Positions 37,660 through 46,710 are shown, counted from the first letter of the stretch. The stretch: 64,000 bases of DNA from Deinococcus sp. KSM4-11 (GCF_004801415.1 NZ_SSNX01000002.1:124001-188000); one strand, 5' to 3'. The notes: a model not told the origin generated them from the letters alone. Numbers and translations are program-made.

Positions 37660-38558
37660 CCCCTGTGACGACGGAACATCCCTTTCCTGGCCTGGAGGCG
37701 CTGATACCCGCACACGCCCGCCTGGAGCACCTCGCGGCGGGCGGGACGTGGACGGAAGGGCCGGTGTGCCAGGACGACGGCAGCGTCTTGTGGAGCGACA
37801 TTCCCGGCAACCGCGTGCTGTCGTGGCACCCGGAACGCGGTCAGGCCGTGTTCCTGCACCCCGCTCACTTTCACAACGGGCACACCCGCGACGCCTCGGG
37901 GGCGCTGTATGCCTGCTCGCATGGTGAACGGGCCGTCCTGAAGTCGACCGACCAGGGGCAGTCGTGGCAGGCCATCGCCACGCACCATGAGGGCCGGCGC
38001 CTGAACAGTCCCAACGACATCATCGTCGCGCCAGACGGAGCCGTGTGGTTCACGGATCCGCCCTACGGATTGATCCAGCCGCACGAGGGCTACGGCGGCG
38101 AGCAGGAGCAGCCGGGCTGCTTCGTGTACCGCCTCGACCCGTCCACTGGCGAGGTCACGGCGAAGATCACGGACATGATCCGCCCGAACGGCCTGGCCCT
38201 CAGTCCGGATGCCCGGACGCTGTATGTCACCGATACCAGCCGGAGCCACGATCCGGAGGGACACCACCACATCCGTGCGTATCCCCTGGCCGGTGACACG
38301 GTCGGCGCAGGTCGATCCTTCGCCGTCGTTGATCCCGGCCTGCCCGACGGCATCCGCGTCGACGAGTACGGCAACGTCTGGTCGAGCAGTGGCGGCGGCG
38401 TGCAGGTCTACGCGCCGGATGGCCGCCGGCTGGGCGTGGTGCCGGTGCCCGAGGTGATCGGCAACCTGACCTTCAGCCACACCGAGGCCTATCTGTACAT
38501 TGCCGCGACGACCAGCCTGTACCGCGTCGCGGTCAGCGTGAAGGGCAACGCTTTCTGA
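37656..38558 (+). CDS. SMP-30/gluconolactonase family lactonase (300 aa)
   Basis: Six-bladed propeller hydrolase. Landmarks are TWTEGPVCQDDGSVLWSDIPGNRV (metal Glu), RLNSPNDIIVAPDGAVWFTDPPYG (metal Asn, substrate Asn), IRPNGLALSPDARTLYVTDT (metal Asn) and GLPDGIRVDEYGNVWSS (metal Asp). It opens sugar lactones to aldonic acids in the presence of a divalent metal. It heads a run of gluconate-related genes (to 42369), so gluconolactone is the likely substrate. Confidence 0.92.
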   Translation: MTPVTTEHPFPGLEALIPAHARLEHLAAGGTWTEGPVCQDDGSVLWSDIPGNRVLSWHPERGQAVFLHPAHFHNGHTRDASGALYACSHGERAVLKSTDQGQSWQAIATHHEGRRLNSPNDIIVAPDGAVWFTDPPYGLIQPHEGYGGEQEQPGCFVYRLDPSTGEVTAKITDMIRPNGLALSPDARTLYVTDTSRSHDPEGHHHIRAYPLAGDTVGAGRSFAVVDPGLPDGIRVDEYGNVWSSSGGGVQVYAPDGRRLGVVPVPEVIGNLTFSHTEAYLYIAATTSLYRVAVSVKGNAF

Positions 38559-38577
38559 GGCGCCGCGAAGGACGGCC

Positions 38578-39480
38578 ATGACGACACGGCCAAGGGTGGC
38601 GCTGATCGGCACGGGCCTGATGGGTCGGCCGATGGCCGGACGCCTGCTCGACGCGGGCCTGCCGCTGACCGTGTCGAACCGCTCAGCCCCGTCGCTGGAC
38701 GCGCTGGACGCCCTGGGCGCCACACGGGCCGACAGCCCCGCCCAGGCCGCGCGGGACGCCGACATCGTCTTGACCATGCTGCCGAACGGCGGCGTCGTCA
38801 CGGACGTGCTGATCCGCGGCGGGGTCTTTGCGGCGGCCCGGCCCGGCACGCTGTTCATCGACATGAGCAGCGTTCATCCGGCCATCGCCCGCGATCTGGG
38901 GGCGCAGGCGGCCACGCGCGGACTGCGCTTCATGGACGCCCCCGTCAGCGGCGGCATCACGGGCGCGCAGCAGGGCACCCTGGCGATCATGGTGGGCGGC
39001 ACCGAGGCCCTGCTGGAGGAGGCCCGGCCGGTGCTGTTGGCACTGGGCACCCCCAGGCTGGTCGGCCCGGTTGGGAGTGGGCAGCTGTGCAAACTGGTCA
39101 ATCAGGTAATCGTGGCGGTCACCATCGGCGCGGTCGCCGAGGGCCTGACGCTGGCGAAGGCGGGCGGCGCCGACCCGGCCCGCGTGCGCGAGGCGATCAT
39201 GGGGGGATTCTGCCAGAGCCGGATCCTGAGCGAACACGGCGCGCGCATGGTCGAGCAGCGGTTTACCCCCGGCGGCACCATCGCCTACCAGATCAAGGAT
39301 CTGGACGCCGCGCTGGACGTGGCGCGCACCGTCGGCGCGGTTCTGCCCCTGACGGCCCGCGCCCGCGAGCTGTTCGCCGCATACGCCGCTGGCGATGATG
39401 GCGCGCGGGCTGGCGACGACCACAGCGCCCTGATCCGCCACATCGAGGCACTGAGTGGCCTGCGGCCGGAGCAGGCCTGA
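38578..39480 (+). CDS. 3-hydroxyisobutyrate/tartronate semialdehyde reductase-type dehydrogenase (300 aa)
   Basis: Beta-hydroxyacid dehydrogenase with Rossmann motif ALIGTGLMGRPMAGRLLDAG, substrate motif DAPVSGGITGAQQGTLAIMVGG and the catalytic lysine in LCKLVNQVIVAVTIGAVAEG. It interconverts a beta-hydroxyacid and its semialdehyde with NAD(P). It starts 19 bp after the lactonase gene. GarR-type tartronate semialdehyde reduction is possible, but the neighbours suggest an aldonate-related substrate. Confidence 0.88.
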   Translation: MTTRPRVALIGTGLMGRPMAGRLLDAGLPLTVSNRSAPSLDALDALGATRADSPAQAARDADIVLTMLPNGGVVTDVLIRGGVFAAARPGTLFIDMSSVHPAIARDLGAQAATRGLRFMDAPVSGGITGAQQGTLAIMVGGTEALLEEARPVLLALGTPRLVGPVGSGQLCKLVNQVIVAVTIGAVAEGLTLAKAGGADPARVREAIMGGFCQSRILSEHGARMVEQRFTPGGTIAYQIKDLDAALDVARTVGAVLPLTARARELFAAYAAGDDGARAGDDHSALIRHIEALSGLRPEQA

Positions 39481-39505
39481 CCGCCGGTAGGACACAATAC
39501 TGACG

Positions 39506-40264
39506 ATGAATCTGTTCGACCTGACCGGAAAACGCGCCCTGATCACCGGCAGCGGCGGTGGCATCGGCCTGGCACTCGCACGTGGGCTGGCGGAGCACGG
39601 CGCGCAGGTCGTGCTGAACGGCCGCGATCCGGCCAGGCTGGACGTGGCCGCCACCCAGCTGCGTGCTGAGGGTCATGCCGTCGAGACGGTGCCCTTCGAC
39701 GTGACCGACGAGGCCGCCGTGATCGCGGGCGTCGCGCAGGTGCTCGCGGGCGGTGAGCTGCACATCCTGATCAACAACGCGGGCATCCAGCGCCGCACGC
39801 CGCTGACAGACGTGACGCTTGAACTGTGGAACGAGGTGCTGACAGCCAACCTGACGGCCGCCATGCTCGTCTCCCGCGAGGTCGCGCCGCACCTGCTGGC
39901 GCGTGGGAGCGGCAAGGTCGTGAACATCCTGTCGCTGATGAGTGAATTGGGCCGGAAAACCATTGCGCCGTACACGGCGGCCAAGGGTGGCCTGAAGATG
40001 CTGACGCGCGCCATGTGTGCCGAGTGGGCGGCCGGCGGCGTGCAGGTCAACGGGATCGGGCCCGGGTATTTCACCACCGAGATGAATCAAGCCCTGCTGG
40101 CCGACGCCGCCTTCACCACTTGGATCGAGGCGCGCACGCCGGCAGGCCGCTGGGGTGACCCCTCGGAACTGGTGGGCGCGGCCGTGTTCCTGTCGTCGGA
40201 GGCGAGCAATTTCGTGAACGGACAGGTGGTGTACGTGGACGGCGGCCTCCTGGCGGTGCTGTGA
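39506..40264 (+). CDS. SDR oxidoreductase, gluconate 5-dehydrogenase type (252 aa)
   Basis: Classical SDR: cofactor motif TGSGGGIGLALARGL, NNAG in ILINNAGIQRRTPLTD, and catalytic Ser/Tyr/Lys in LMSELGRKTIAPYTAAKGG. The phrases IQRRTPLTD and GIGPGYFTTEMN are typical of gluconate 5-dehydrogenases (Gno/IdnO), which link gluconate and 5-ketogluconate. Its stop overlaps the gluconokinase start (GTGA), tying it to gluconate use. Confidence 0.9.
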   Translation: MNLFDLTGKRALITGSGGGIGLALARGLAEHGAQVVLNGRDPARLDVAATQLRAEGHAVETVPFDVTDEAAVIAGVAQVLAGGELHILINNAGIQRRTPLTDVTLELWNEVLTANLTAAMLVSREVAPHLLARGSGKVVNILSLMSELGRKTIAPYTAAKGGLKMLTRAMCAEWAAGGVQVNGIGPGYFTTEMNQALLADAAFTTWIEARTPAGRWGDPSELVGAAVFLSSEASNFVNGQVVYVDGGLLAVL

Positions 40265-40791
40265 GCGGGGACGGCGGCAGGCCGACGCGCGCCGTGATCG
40301 TCATGGGCGTGTCCGGCAGCGGGAAGACCACCATCGGTGCGGCCCTGGCCGCGCGACTGGACTGGGCCTTCGTCGACGCCGACGACCTCCACCCGCCCGC
40401 GAACACGCAGAAGATGTCGCGTGGGGAGCCACTCACCGACGCCGACCGCGCGCCGTGGCTGGCGGGCCTCCACCGGCTGATCGCCCACCACGTGCAGGAC
40501 GGCCCGCCGCTGGTGCTGGCCTGCTCGGCCCTCAAGGAGCGGTACCGCCGCACATTGATCGGCAACGTGGTGGGGGTACAGCTCGTGTTCGCGCGGGGCA
40601 GCCGCGACCTGATCGCGGCCCGGATGCGGGCGCGCTCGCATTTCATGCCGCCCAGCCTGCTCGACTCGCAGTTCGCCGCGCTGGAAGAACCGCAGGACGC
40701 CGTGACCGTGGACATCAGCTCCCCGCTGGACGACATCGTGGCGGACCTCGTCCGAACCATCTCCGGCGGCTCCCCGGCTGAACAACGTTGA
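40261..40791 (+). CDS. gntK: Gluconokinase (GntK type, 176 aa)
   Basis: Phosphorylates gluconate to 6-phosphogluconate with ATP. P-loop GVSGSGKTT (from about 16), DADDLHPPANTQKMSRGEPLTDADRAPWLAGL and LACSALKERYRRTL are the canonical carbohydrate-kinase FGGY-unrelated gluconokinase motifs. GTG 40261 overlaps the SDR stop. The product feeds the 6-phosphogluconate dehydrogenase encoded 87 bp downstream. Confidence 0.95.
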   Translation: MSGDGGRPTRAVIVMGVSGSGKTTIGAALAARLDWAFVDADDLHPPANTQKMSRGEPLTDADRAPWLAGLHRLIAHHVQDGPPLVLACSALKERYRRTLIGNVVGVQLVFARGSRDLIAARMRARSHFMPPSLLDSQFAALEEPQDAVTVDISSPLDDIVADLVRTISGGSPAEQR

Positions 40792-40878
40792 GCCACCGCC
40801 CTGAGTGGCCGCTAGAGTCAGAGTCCTGCTGCCCTCGTTTCCGCCCGGCGCGCCGCCCTCTCCTCCACTGGAGTTCCC

Positions 40879-42369
40879 ATGACCACACTGCCAATCCCCG
40901 CCGACCCCACCGCCCTCCCGCAGGCCGATATCGGCGTGATCGGGCTGGCCGTCATGGGCGAAAACCTGATCCTGAACATGGCGAACCACGGCTTCACGGT
41001 CGCCGCCTTCAACCGCACGGTCAGTAAGGTAAGTCACTTCACCGAGGGCCGCGCGCGTGGCCTGAGCATCATCGGGGCGAACACCCTGGAGGAACTGGTG
41101 GGGCTGCTCCGGCGGCCACGCAAGGTCATGCTGATGGTCAAGGCCGGGCGGCCGGTCGAGGAGTTCATCGAGCACCTCCGTCCCCTGCTGGAACCCGGCG
41201 ACATCCTCATCGACGGCGGCAACAGCCATCCCAGCGACACGCAGCGGCGCATGCAGGATCTGGCCAAGGATGGCCTGCTGTACGTCGGCACGGGGGTGTC
41301 TGGCGGCGAGGAGGGTGCCTTGACCGGCCCGAGCATCATGCCCGGCGGCTCACCGGCCGCGTGGCCGGAGATCCGGCCCATTTTCCAGGCGATCGCTGCG
41401 AAGGTCGCCGACGGAACGCCCTGCTGCGACTGGGTGGGCGAGGGCGGCGCAGGGCACTTCGTGAAGACCGTGCACAACGGGATCGAGTACGCCGACATGC
41501 AGATGATCGCGGAGGCCTACCACCTGCTGCGCGACGTGGGGGGCCTGAGCGCCCCCGAGGCGGCAGACGTATTCCGCGAGTGGAACGCCGGGGAACTCGA
41601 TTCCTACCTGATCGAGATCACGGCCGACATCCTTGGCAAGACCGACGACGTGACCGGACAGCCCCTGGTGGACGTGATCCTGGATACCGCCGGACAGAAG
41701 GGCACGGGCAAGTGGACGTCGGTGGGTGCGCTCGATGCAGGGGCGCCCGCCATGACCATCACCCAGGCCGTGTACGCCCGCTACATGAGCGCCCTGAAGA
41801 CCGAGCGCGTGGCGGCCAGCGCCGTGCTGCCCGGCCCCGCCGCGCGGCCCGCCCCGGACCGCGCCACGCTGGTTGAGCAGGTTCGCCGCGCGCTGTACGC
41901 CAGCAAGATTGCCGCGTACGCGCAGGGCTTCCAGCTCATGCGCATGACTGCCCAGGAGTCCGGCTGGACGCTCGATTACGGCAGCATCGCGCGGATGTGG
42001 CGTGGGGGCTGCATCATCCGCGCCGCGCTGCTCGGCACCATCAGCGACGCCTTCGCGGCGCAGGCGGAGCTGCCGAACCTGCTGCTGTCGCCACCGTTTG
42101 TCGCTGCGATCAGTGAGCACCAGCAGGCGTGGCGTGAGGTGATCGCCCTGGCGGCCCTGCACGGCGTGCCGGTGCCGGCTTTCAGCAGCGCCCTCGCTTA
42201 CTACGACTCGTACCGCGCCGCGCGGCTGCCCGCCAACCTGCTCCAGGCGCAGCGCGATTACTTCGGCGCCCACACCTACGAGCGTACGGACGGCCCGCGT
42301 GGCGAATTCCACCACACCAACTGGACCGGGCGGGGCGGCGAGACGGCCAGCACGACGTACAACGCCTGA
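40879..42369 (+). CDS. gnd: 6-phosphogluconate dehydrogenase, decarboxylating (496 aa)
   Basis: Oxidises and decarboxylates 6-phosphogluconate to ribulose 5-phosphate, making NADPH. N-terminal Rossmann GVIGLAVMGENLILNMANHGF, substrate-binding YVGTGVSGGEEGALTGPSIMPGG, catalytic Lys in GAGHFVKTVHNGIEYADMQ and C-terminal YFGAHTYERTDGPRGEFHHTNWTG are all present. Length is slightly above the usual 470 because of an N-terminal extension and a PGPAARPAPDR insert. ATG 40879 has GGAG six to nine bases upstream; TAGAGT near 40813 could be its own -10. Confidence 0.97.
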   Translation: MTTLPIPADPTALPQADIGVIGLAVMGENLILNMANHGFTVAAFNRTVSKVSHFTEGRARGLSIIGANTLEELVGLLRRPRKVMLMVKAGRPVEEFIEHLRPLLEPGDILIDGGNSHPSDTQRRMQDLAKDGLLYVGTGVSGGEEGALTGPSIMPGGSPAAWPEIRPIFQAIAAKVADGTPCCDWVGEGGAGHFVKTVHNGIEYADMQMIAEAYHLLRDVGGLSAPEAADVFREWNAGELDSYLIEITADILGKTDDVTGQPLVDVILDTAGQKGTGKWTSVGALDAGAPAMTITQAVYARYMSALKTERVAASAVLPGPAARPAPDRATLVEQVRRALYASKIAAYAQGFQLMRMTAQESGWTLDYGSIARMWRGGCIIRAALLGTISDAFAAQAELPNLLLSPPFVAAISEHQQAWREVIALAALHGVPVPAFSSALAYYDSYRAARLPANLLQAQRDYFGAHTYERTDGPRGEFHHTNWTGRGGETASTTYNA

Positions 42370-42473
42370 GCCCAGTGCCAGGCCGCCGATGACCGGCCTC
42401 GGCGCACCCGGACGGCTCGGGCATCGCCAGTGGCTCAGCTGCAATAGATGGTCGTCGGAGCGGAGGGGACGCG

Positions 42474-42544
42474 TGAGCAACCGAACACAGAACCAGGACG
42501 CCAGATCGCCCCGGAACCCGGTGTCCAGGGGTCACGCCGCGTGA
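42474..42544 (+). CDS. 23-codon leader ORF overlapping the next start
   Basis: GTG 42474 follows GGAGGGG by four bases. The 23-residue, polar, Arg-rich product stops at TGA 42544, overlapping the GTG at 42541 of the next gene as GTGA. It could couple ribosomes to that gene. If instead the next gene starts at ATG 42448, this ORF is meaningless. Confidence 0.3.
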
Positions 42545-44205
42545 TCACGCCGGAACTGCTGCGCTCGCTGGCGCTGTTCGCTTCGCTGGATGACGCCGCG
42601 CTGCAGGCGGTGGCGCTCGAAGCGGCAGACGTGCGTCTGAACGCGGGCGAGTACCTGGTGCAGGAGGGGGATTCGGTCGCGTTCTTCGTGCTGCTGGAGG
42701 GGCAGTTGGACGTCAGCAAGGAGGTCGGCGGGGTGCTTCAGACGCTGGACACCTACGGCCCCGGCGACTCCTTCGGGGAACTGCCCCTGCTGCTCGGCAC
42801 GTCCGCGACCGTGAACCTGCGCGCTGCGGGCGCCGTGCGCGTGCTGCAGCTGGACGGCCCCGACTTCCTGGCGCTGCTGGCCCACTCGGAGGCGCTGGCC
42901 GCCACGGTCATGGCGAACATGACGCGCCGCGTGCGGAACCTGCAGCGCGTCACGCTCGGCGCCCCGGTGGTGCCCACGCTGCTGGTCGGTTCCGCAGACG
43001 ACCTGCGGTGTTTCAGGTTGCGGGAGTTCCTGTCGCGCAACCAGGTGGCGTTCCGCTGGCTGGATCCGGAGTCGCCGGTCATGGCCTGCGACCTGCCGCC
43101 GCTGGAGGCCGGCCCGCTGCCCGCCGTGATCCTGCCCGGTGGGGAGGTGCTGCGCCAGCCGGACGTGCAGGAGGTGGCGCGCCGGGTGGGACTGCAGGTG
43201 GAGCCGCACCTGCCGGAGTACGACGTGGTGATCGTGGGCGGCGGCCCGGCCGGGCTGGCGGCGGCCGTATACGGCGCGTCCGAGGGCCTGTGCACGCTGC
43301 TGCTGGACAAGGAGGCGCCCGGAGGGCAGGCGGGCACCAGCAGCCGCATCGAGAACTACCTGGGGTTTCCCACGGGCCTGTCCGGCGCGGAACTCAGCGC
43401 CCGCGCGCTGCGGCAGGCGCGGCGCTTCGGCGCGGAGGTCGTCATCACCCGCGAGGTGACGGCCCTGGAGCCGGGCGAGACCGGGCACACGGTCGTCCTC
43501 GACGGCGGCGACCGCGTGCAGGCCCAGAATGTCGTGCTGGCGATGGGTGTGGAGTGGCGCAAGCTGCCGCTGCCGGACGCCGGGCGCTTCGTGGGGCGCG
43601 GCCTGTGGTACGGCGCGGCCCGCACGGAGGCGCCGGGCACCCGCGGCAAGGACGTGTACTTGATCGGTGGGGGCAATTCGGCCGGGCAGGCGGCCATGTT
43701 CTTCTCGAACTACGCCGCGCGGGTCTCCATCCTGATCCGGGCAGACCGCATCGAGCAGGGCATGTCGCAGTACCTGGTCGCCCAGCTGCGCGTCCGGCCG
43801 AACGTCCGCATCTGCGAGCACTGCGAGGTGACGGCGCTGCGCGGCGACGCACACCTGCAGGGCCTGACGGTGCACCACCGTGACACGGGCGAGGACGAGC
43901 AGGTGGAGACGGACTCGCTGTTCGTGCTGATCGGCGCGGACGCCCGCACGGACTGGCTCGGGCGCACCGTGCTGCGCGATGAGCGCGGGTACGTGTGCTC
44001 AGGGCTCGACCTCGCGCCGCAGAATGCCTGGCCCCTGGAGCGGGATCCGTTCCTGCTGGAGACCAGTGTGCCGGGCGTGTTCGTGGTGGGCGACGTGCGG
44101 CGCGGCTCGATCAAGCGCGTGGCGTCCGGCGTGGGCGAGGGCAGCATGAGCATCGCCCTGATTCACCAGTACCTGGCCCTGGAGCCGGGCGGGAGGAACG
44201 CATGA
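42541..44205 (+). CDS. cNMP-binding domain fused to a thioredoxin-reductase-like FAD/NAD oxidoreductase (554 aa)
   Basis: GTG 42541 gives the family start MITPELLRSLALFASLDD; ATG 42448 would add 31 polar residues. Residues 1-135 form a cyclic-nucleotide-binding beta-roll, but the cassette reads FGELPLLLGTSATVNL and lacks the usual phosphate-binding Arg. Residues 145-220 look like a thioredoxin/glutaredoxin-type fold. From 227 the protein resembles thioredoxin reductase: FAD motif VIVGGGPAGLAAAVY, IENYLGFPTGLSG, NADPH motif VYLIGGGNSAGQAAMFF and GVFVVGDVRRGSIKRVASGVGEGS. The redox CxxC is missing (GLWYGAARTEA at that place). Its stop overlaps the UBP zinc finger gene. Confidence 0.9.
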   Translation: MITPELLRSLALFASLDDAALQAVALEAADVRLNAGEYLVQEGDSVAFFVLLEGQLDVSKEVGGVLQTLDTYGPGDSFGELPLLLGTSATVNLRAAGAVRVLQLDGPDFLALLAHSEALAATVMANMTRRVRNLQRVTLGAPVVPTLLVGSADDLRCFRLREFLSRNQVAFRWLDPESPVMACDLPPLEAGPLPAVILPGGEVLRQPDVQEVARRVGLQVEPHLPEYDVVIVGGGPAGLAAAVYGASEGLCTLLLDKEAPGGQAGTSSRIENYLGFPTGLSGAELSARALRQARRFGAEVVITREVTALEPGETGHTVVLDGGDRVQAQNVVLAMGVEWRKLPLPDAGRFVGRGLWYGAARTEAPGTRGKDVYLIGGGNSAGQAAMFFSNYAARVSILIRADRIEQGMSQYLVAQLRVRPNVRICEHCEVTALRGDAHLQGLTVHHRDTGEDEQVETDSLFVLIGADARTDWLGRTVLRDERGYVCSGLDLAPQNAWPLERDPFLLETSVPGVFVVGDVRRGSIKRVASGVGEGSMSIALIHQYLALEPGGRNA

Positions 44206-44513
44206 CCAAGGATTCACCGGCCTGCACGCACCTGAATTCCATCCGAGCGGTTACGCCCAGCGCGCACGGCTGCGAGGAGTGCCTGAACACGGGCGACACC
44301 TGGGTTCACCTGCGGATCTGCCTGGAGTGTGGCCACGTGGGCTGCTGCGACTCCTCAAAGAACAAGCACGCTTCGAAGCACTTCCGCGCGGCCCGGCACC
44401 CGCTCGTGCAGAGCATGGAGCCCGGCGAGGACTGGCTGTGGTGCTACGAGGACGAGGTGATGCTCGAACCCGGCAGCGGGCCCCTGTGGCGCGGGCCGTG
44501 GCGCAAGGGCTGA
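44202..44513 (+). CDS. UBP-type zinc finger protein (103 aa)
   Basis: ATG 44202 overlaps the previous stop as ATGA. The whole protein is one ZnF-UBP domain: Cys8, His10, Cys24 and Cys27 (CEEC), Cys40 and Cys43 (CLEC), Cys48, His56, His60 and His66 are available as metal ligands in the family order. In eukaryotes the fold binds free ubiquitin C-termini; in bacteria the role is unknown. Translational coupling to the cNMP/TrxR-like gene predicts a joint function. Confidence 0.9.
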   Translation: MTKDSPACTHLNSIRAVTPSAHGCEECLNTGDTWVHLRICLECGHVGCCDSSKNKHASKHFRAARHPLVQSMEPGEDWLWCYEDEVMLEPGSGPLWRGPWRKG

Positions 44514-44583
44514 ACCCCAGCGCCGCGCCCACCCGCTACAGTGGCGGCACGCCCGCCGCCCCGCTCCTGACCGAGGTTCATTT

Positions 44584-45588
44584 ATGGTGTACGATCCCAG
44601 CCCCCAGCGTTACGAGTCCCTTCCCTACCGCCGCGCCGGCCGCAGCGGCCTGCAGCTCCCGGTCATCTCGCTGGGCCTGTGGCACAACTTCGGCGGCGTC
44701 GACCGCCATGAGAACGCGCGGGCGATGGTGCGCGCGGCCTTCGACGGCGGCATCACGCATTTTGACCTGGCCAACAACTACGGGCCGCCCCCCGGCAGCG
44801 CGGAAACCACCTTCGGCCGCCTGCTCAGAGAAGACCTCGCGCCGTTCCGGGATGAGCTGATCATTTCCAGCAAGGCCGGGTACACCATGTGGCCCGGCCC
44901 GTACGGCGACTGGGGCAGCCGCAAGTACCTGATCGCCTCGTGCGACGCGAGCCTCAAGCGCCTGGGCCTCGACTACGTGGACGTCTTCTACCACCACCGG
45001 CCCGATCCGAACACGCCGCTGGAAGAGACCATGCGGGCGCTCGACCAGATCGTCCGCAGCGGGCGGGCACTGTACGCAGCGGTCAGCAATTACCCGGCGG
45101 CGCTCCTGCGCGAGGCCGCGGGCATCCTGCGGGAGCTGGGCACACCCTTCGTGCTGAACCAGCCGAGTTACTCGATGTTCAACCGCTGGCTGGAACCCGA
45201 CGGCCTGGTGGGCGCGCTGCGCGATGAGGGCGTGGGCGGCATCGTCTTCAGTCCGCTGGCGCAGGGCATGCTGAGCAGCAAGTACCTGAACGGCATTCCC
45301 GCCGACTCCCGCGCGGCGAGTGCCACCGGCTTCCTGAAAGCCGAGCAGGTCACGCCTGAGCGCATCGAGCAGATCCGCGCGCTGAACGCCATTGCCCAGG
45401 CGCGGGGGCAGACGCTGGCCCAGCTCGCGCTGGCGTGGGTGCTCCGGCACCCGGAGATCACGTCCGCCCTGATCGGCGCGAGCCGCCCCGAGCAGATCAC
45501 GGACGCCATAGGCGCCCTGAAGGCCGGGCCGATCACCGACGATGAGCTGGCCCGCATCGAGGCGATCCTGAGTCCTCCGTCGGCCTGA
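44584..45588 (+). CDS. Aldo/keto reductase, YghZ/Gpr type (334 aa)
   Basis: NADPH-dependent carbonyl reductase. It begins PYRRAGRSGLQLPVISLGLWHNFGG, and has the catalytic Asp/Tyr (FDLANNYGPPPGSAE), Lys (ISSKAGY) and His (VFYHHRPDP) with cofactor stretch LIGASRPEQI. The layout matches L-glyceraldehyde 3-phosphate reductase, which detoxifies methylglyoxal and related aldehydes. ATG 44584 has a weak GAGG; a TACAGT box near 44536 is a likely -10. Confidence 0.92.
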   Translation: MVYDPSPQRYESLPYRRAGRSGLQLPVISLGLWHNFGGVDRHENARAMVRAAFDGGITHFDLANNYGPPPGSAETTFGRLLREDLAPFRDELIISSKAGYTMWPGPYGDWGSRKYLIASCDASLKRLGLDYVDVFYHHRPDPNTPLEETMRALDQIVRSGRALYAAVSNYPAALLREAAGILRELGTPFVLNQPSYSMFNRWLEPDGLVGALRDEGVGGIVFSPLAQGMLSSKYLNGIPADSRAASATGFLKAEQVTPERIEQIRALNAIAQARGQTLAQLALAWVLRHPEITSALIGASRPEQITDAIGALKAGPITDDELARIEAILSPPSA

Positions 45589-45631
45589 GCACCGCTGCGG
45601 GGAGCACGGACAGACCAGGATTCCGGGCGGT

Positions 45632-46684
45632 CTACGCGGTGGCCGTCCGCCCGGCCAGGGCCTGCTGGACGAGCGGGATGACGTTTGCGCCCAGCAGCGT
45701 GATGGCGTCGAGCATGGCCGCGTGGGGCAGCAGCACGTTCGTCATCTGGAAGGTCAGGCGGTCGATTCCCCCCAGGACGTCGTTCGCGTAGAGCACCTTC
45801 TGGGCGACGGTCTGCGGATCGCCGATCAGGTACGGGCCGCCGGGGCCGGTCGAGGCGTCGAACTGCGCCCGGCTGGGCGGTGACCAGCCACGTTCGCGGC
45901 CGATGGTGTCCAGCATCCGCGCGTAGCCGGGGTAGAACAGATCCAGGGCCTGCTGGGTGCTGGGCGCGACGAAGCCGAACAGATGCACGCCCACCTTCAG
46001 CGTCTCTGGGGCATGCCCGGCGCGGCGGCTGGCCTCGCGGTACAGGTCGATCAGCGGACGGAACTGCCGCATGTCCCCACCGATGATCGCGACCATCAGC
46101 GGCAGGCCCAGCAGTCCGGCGCGCACGAAGGATTGCGGCGTGCCGCCCACGCCCAGCCAGATGGGAAGCCGATCCTGCGCGGGCCGGGGGTAGATGCCCT
46201 GTCCGGTCAGGGCCGCGCGGTGCTGGCCGGACCAGTGCACGTGGGTGTCATCGCGGATCTTCAGCAGCAGGTCGAGGTGCTCGGCGAACAGCGAATCGTA
46301 GTCCTGGAGGGCCAGCCCGAAGAGGGGGAAGGCTTCGGTGAACGAGCCGCGTCCGGCGATGATCTCGGCCCGTCCGCCGGAGAGCAGGTCAAGCGTGGCG
46401 AATTCCTGGAACACGCGCACCGGGTCGGCCGCGCTGAGCACCGTCACCGCGCTCGTCAGGCGGATGCGCTCGGTGCGGGACGCGGCGGCGGCCAGGATCA
46501 CGCTGGGCGCGGAATCCAAGTACTCCTGGCGGTGGTGTTCCCCGACGCCGAAACTGTCCACGCCGGCCTGATCTGCCGTGACGATCTCCTCGATCAGGTT
46601 CTTGAGGCGCTGGCTGGCGCTCAGGGTGATGCCGGTCACGGGATCCGAGACCACGGCGGCGAAACTGTCGATGCCGATCTGCAC
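45632..46684 (-). CDS. LLM-class flavin-dependent oxidoreductase (350 aa)
   Basis: Luciferase-like monooxygenase: GVDSFGVGEHHRQEYLDSAPSVILAAAASRTERIRLTSAVTVLSAADPVRVFQEFATLDLLS followed by GRAEIIAGRGSFTEAFPLFG is typical of this group. Such enzymes use reduced FMN from a partner reductase to oxygenate a substrate. GTG 46684 has GGAGGT about five bases upstream. The gene lies downstream of an FMN reductase, 81 bp away, with a large hairpin between. The substrate is unknown. Confidence 0.93.
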   Translation of the reverse strand: MQIGIDSFAAVVSDPVTGITLSASQRLKNLIEEIVTADQAGVDSFGVGEHHRQEYLDSAPSVILAAAASRTERIRLTSAVTVLSAADPVRVFQEFATLDLLSGGRAEIIAGRGSFTEAFPLFGLALQDYDSLFAEHLDLLLKIRDDTHVHWSGQHRAALTGQGIYPRPAQDRLPIWLGVGGTPQSFVRAGLLGLPLMVAIIGGDMRQFRPLIDLYREASRRAGHAPETLKVGVHLFGFVAPSTQQALDLFYPGYARMLDTIGRERGWSPPSRAQFDASTGPGGPYLIGDPQTVAQKVLYANDVLGGIDRLTFQMTNVLLPHAAMLDAITLLGANVIPLVQQALAGRTATA

Positions 46685-46710
46685 GTCAACCTCCAGGGGT
46701 GGTCAAGCAG

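Noticed and set aside
42382..42400. AGGCCG/CGGCCT stem after gnd considered as a terminator
   Set aside because: Six-base stem without a T-run, in a region where such GC palindromes are common.
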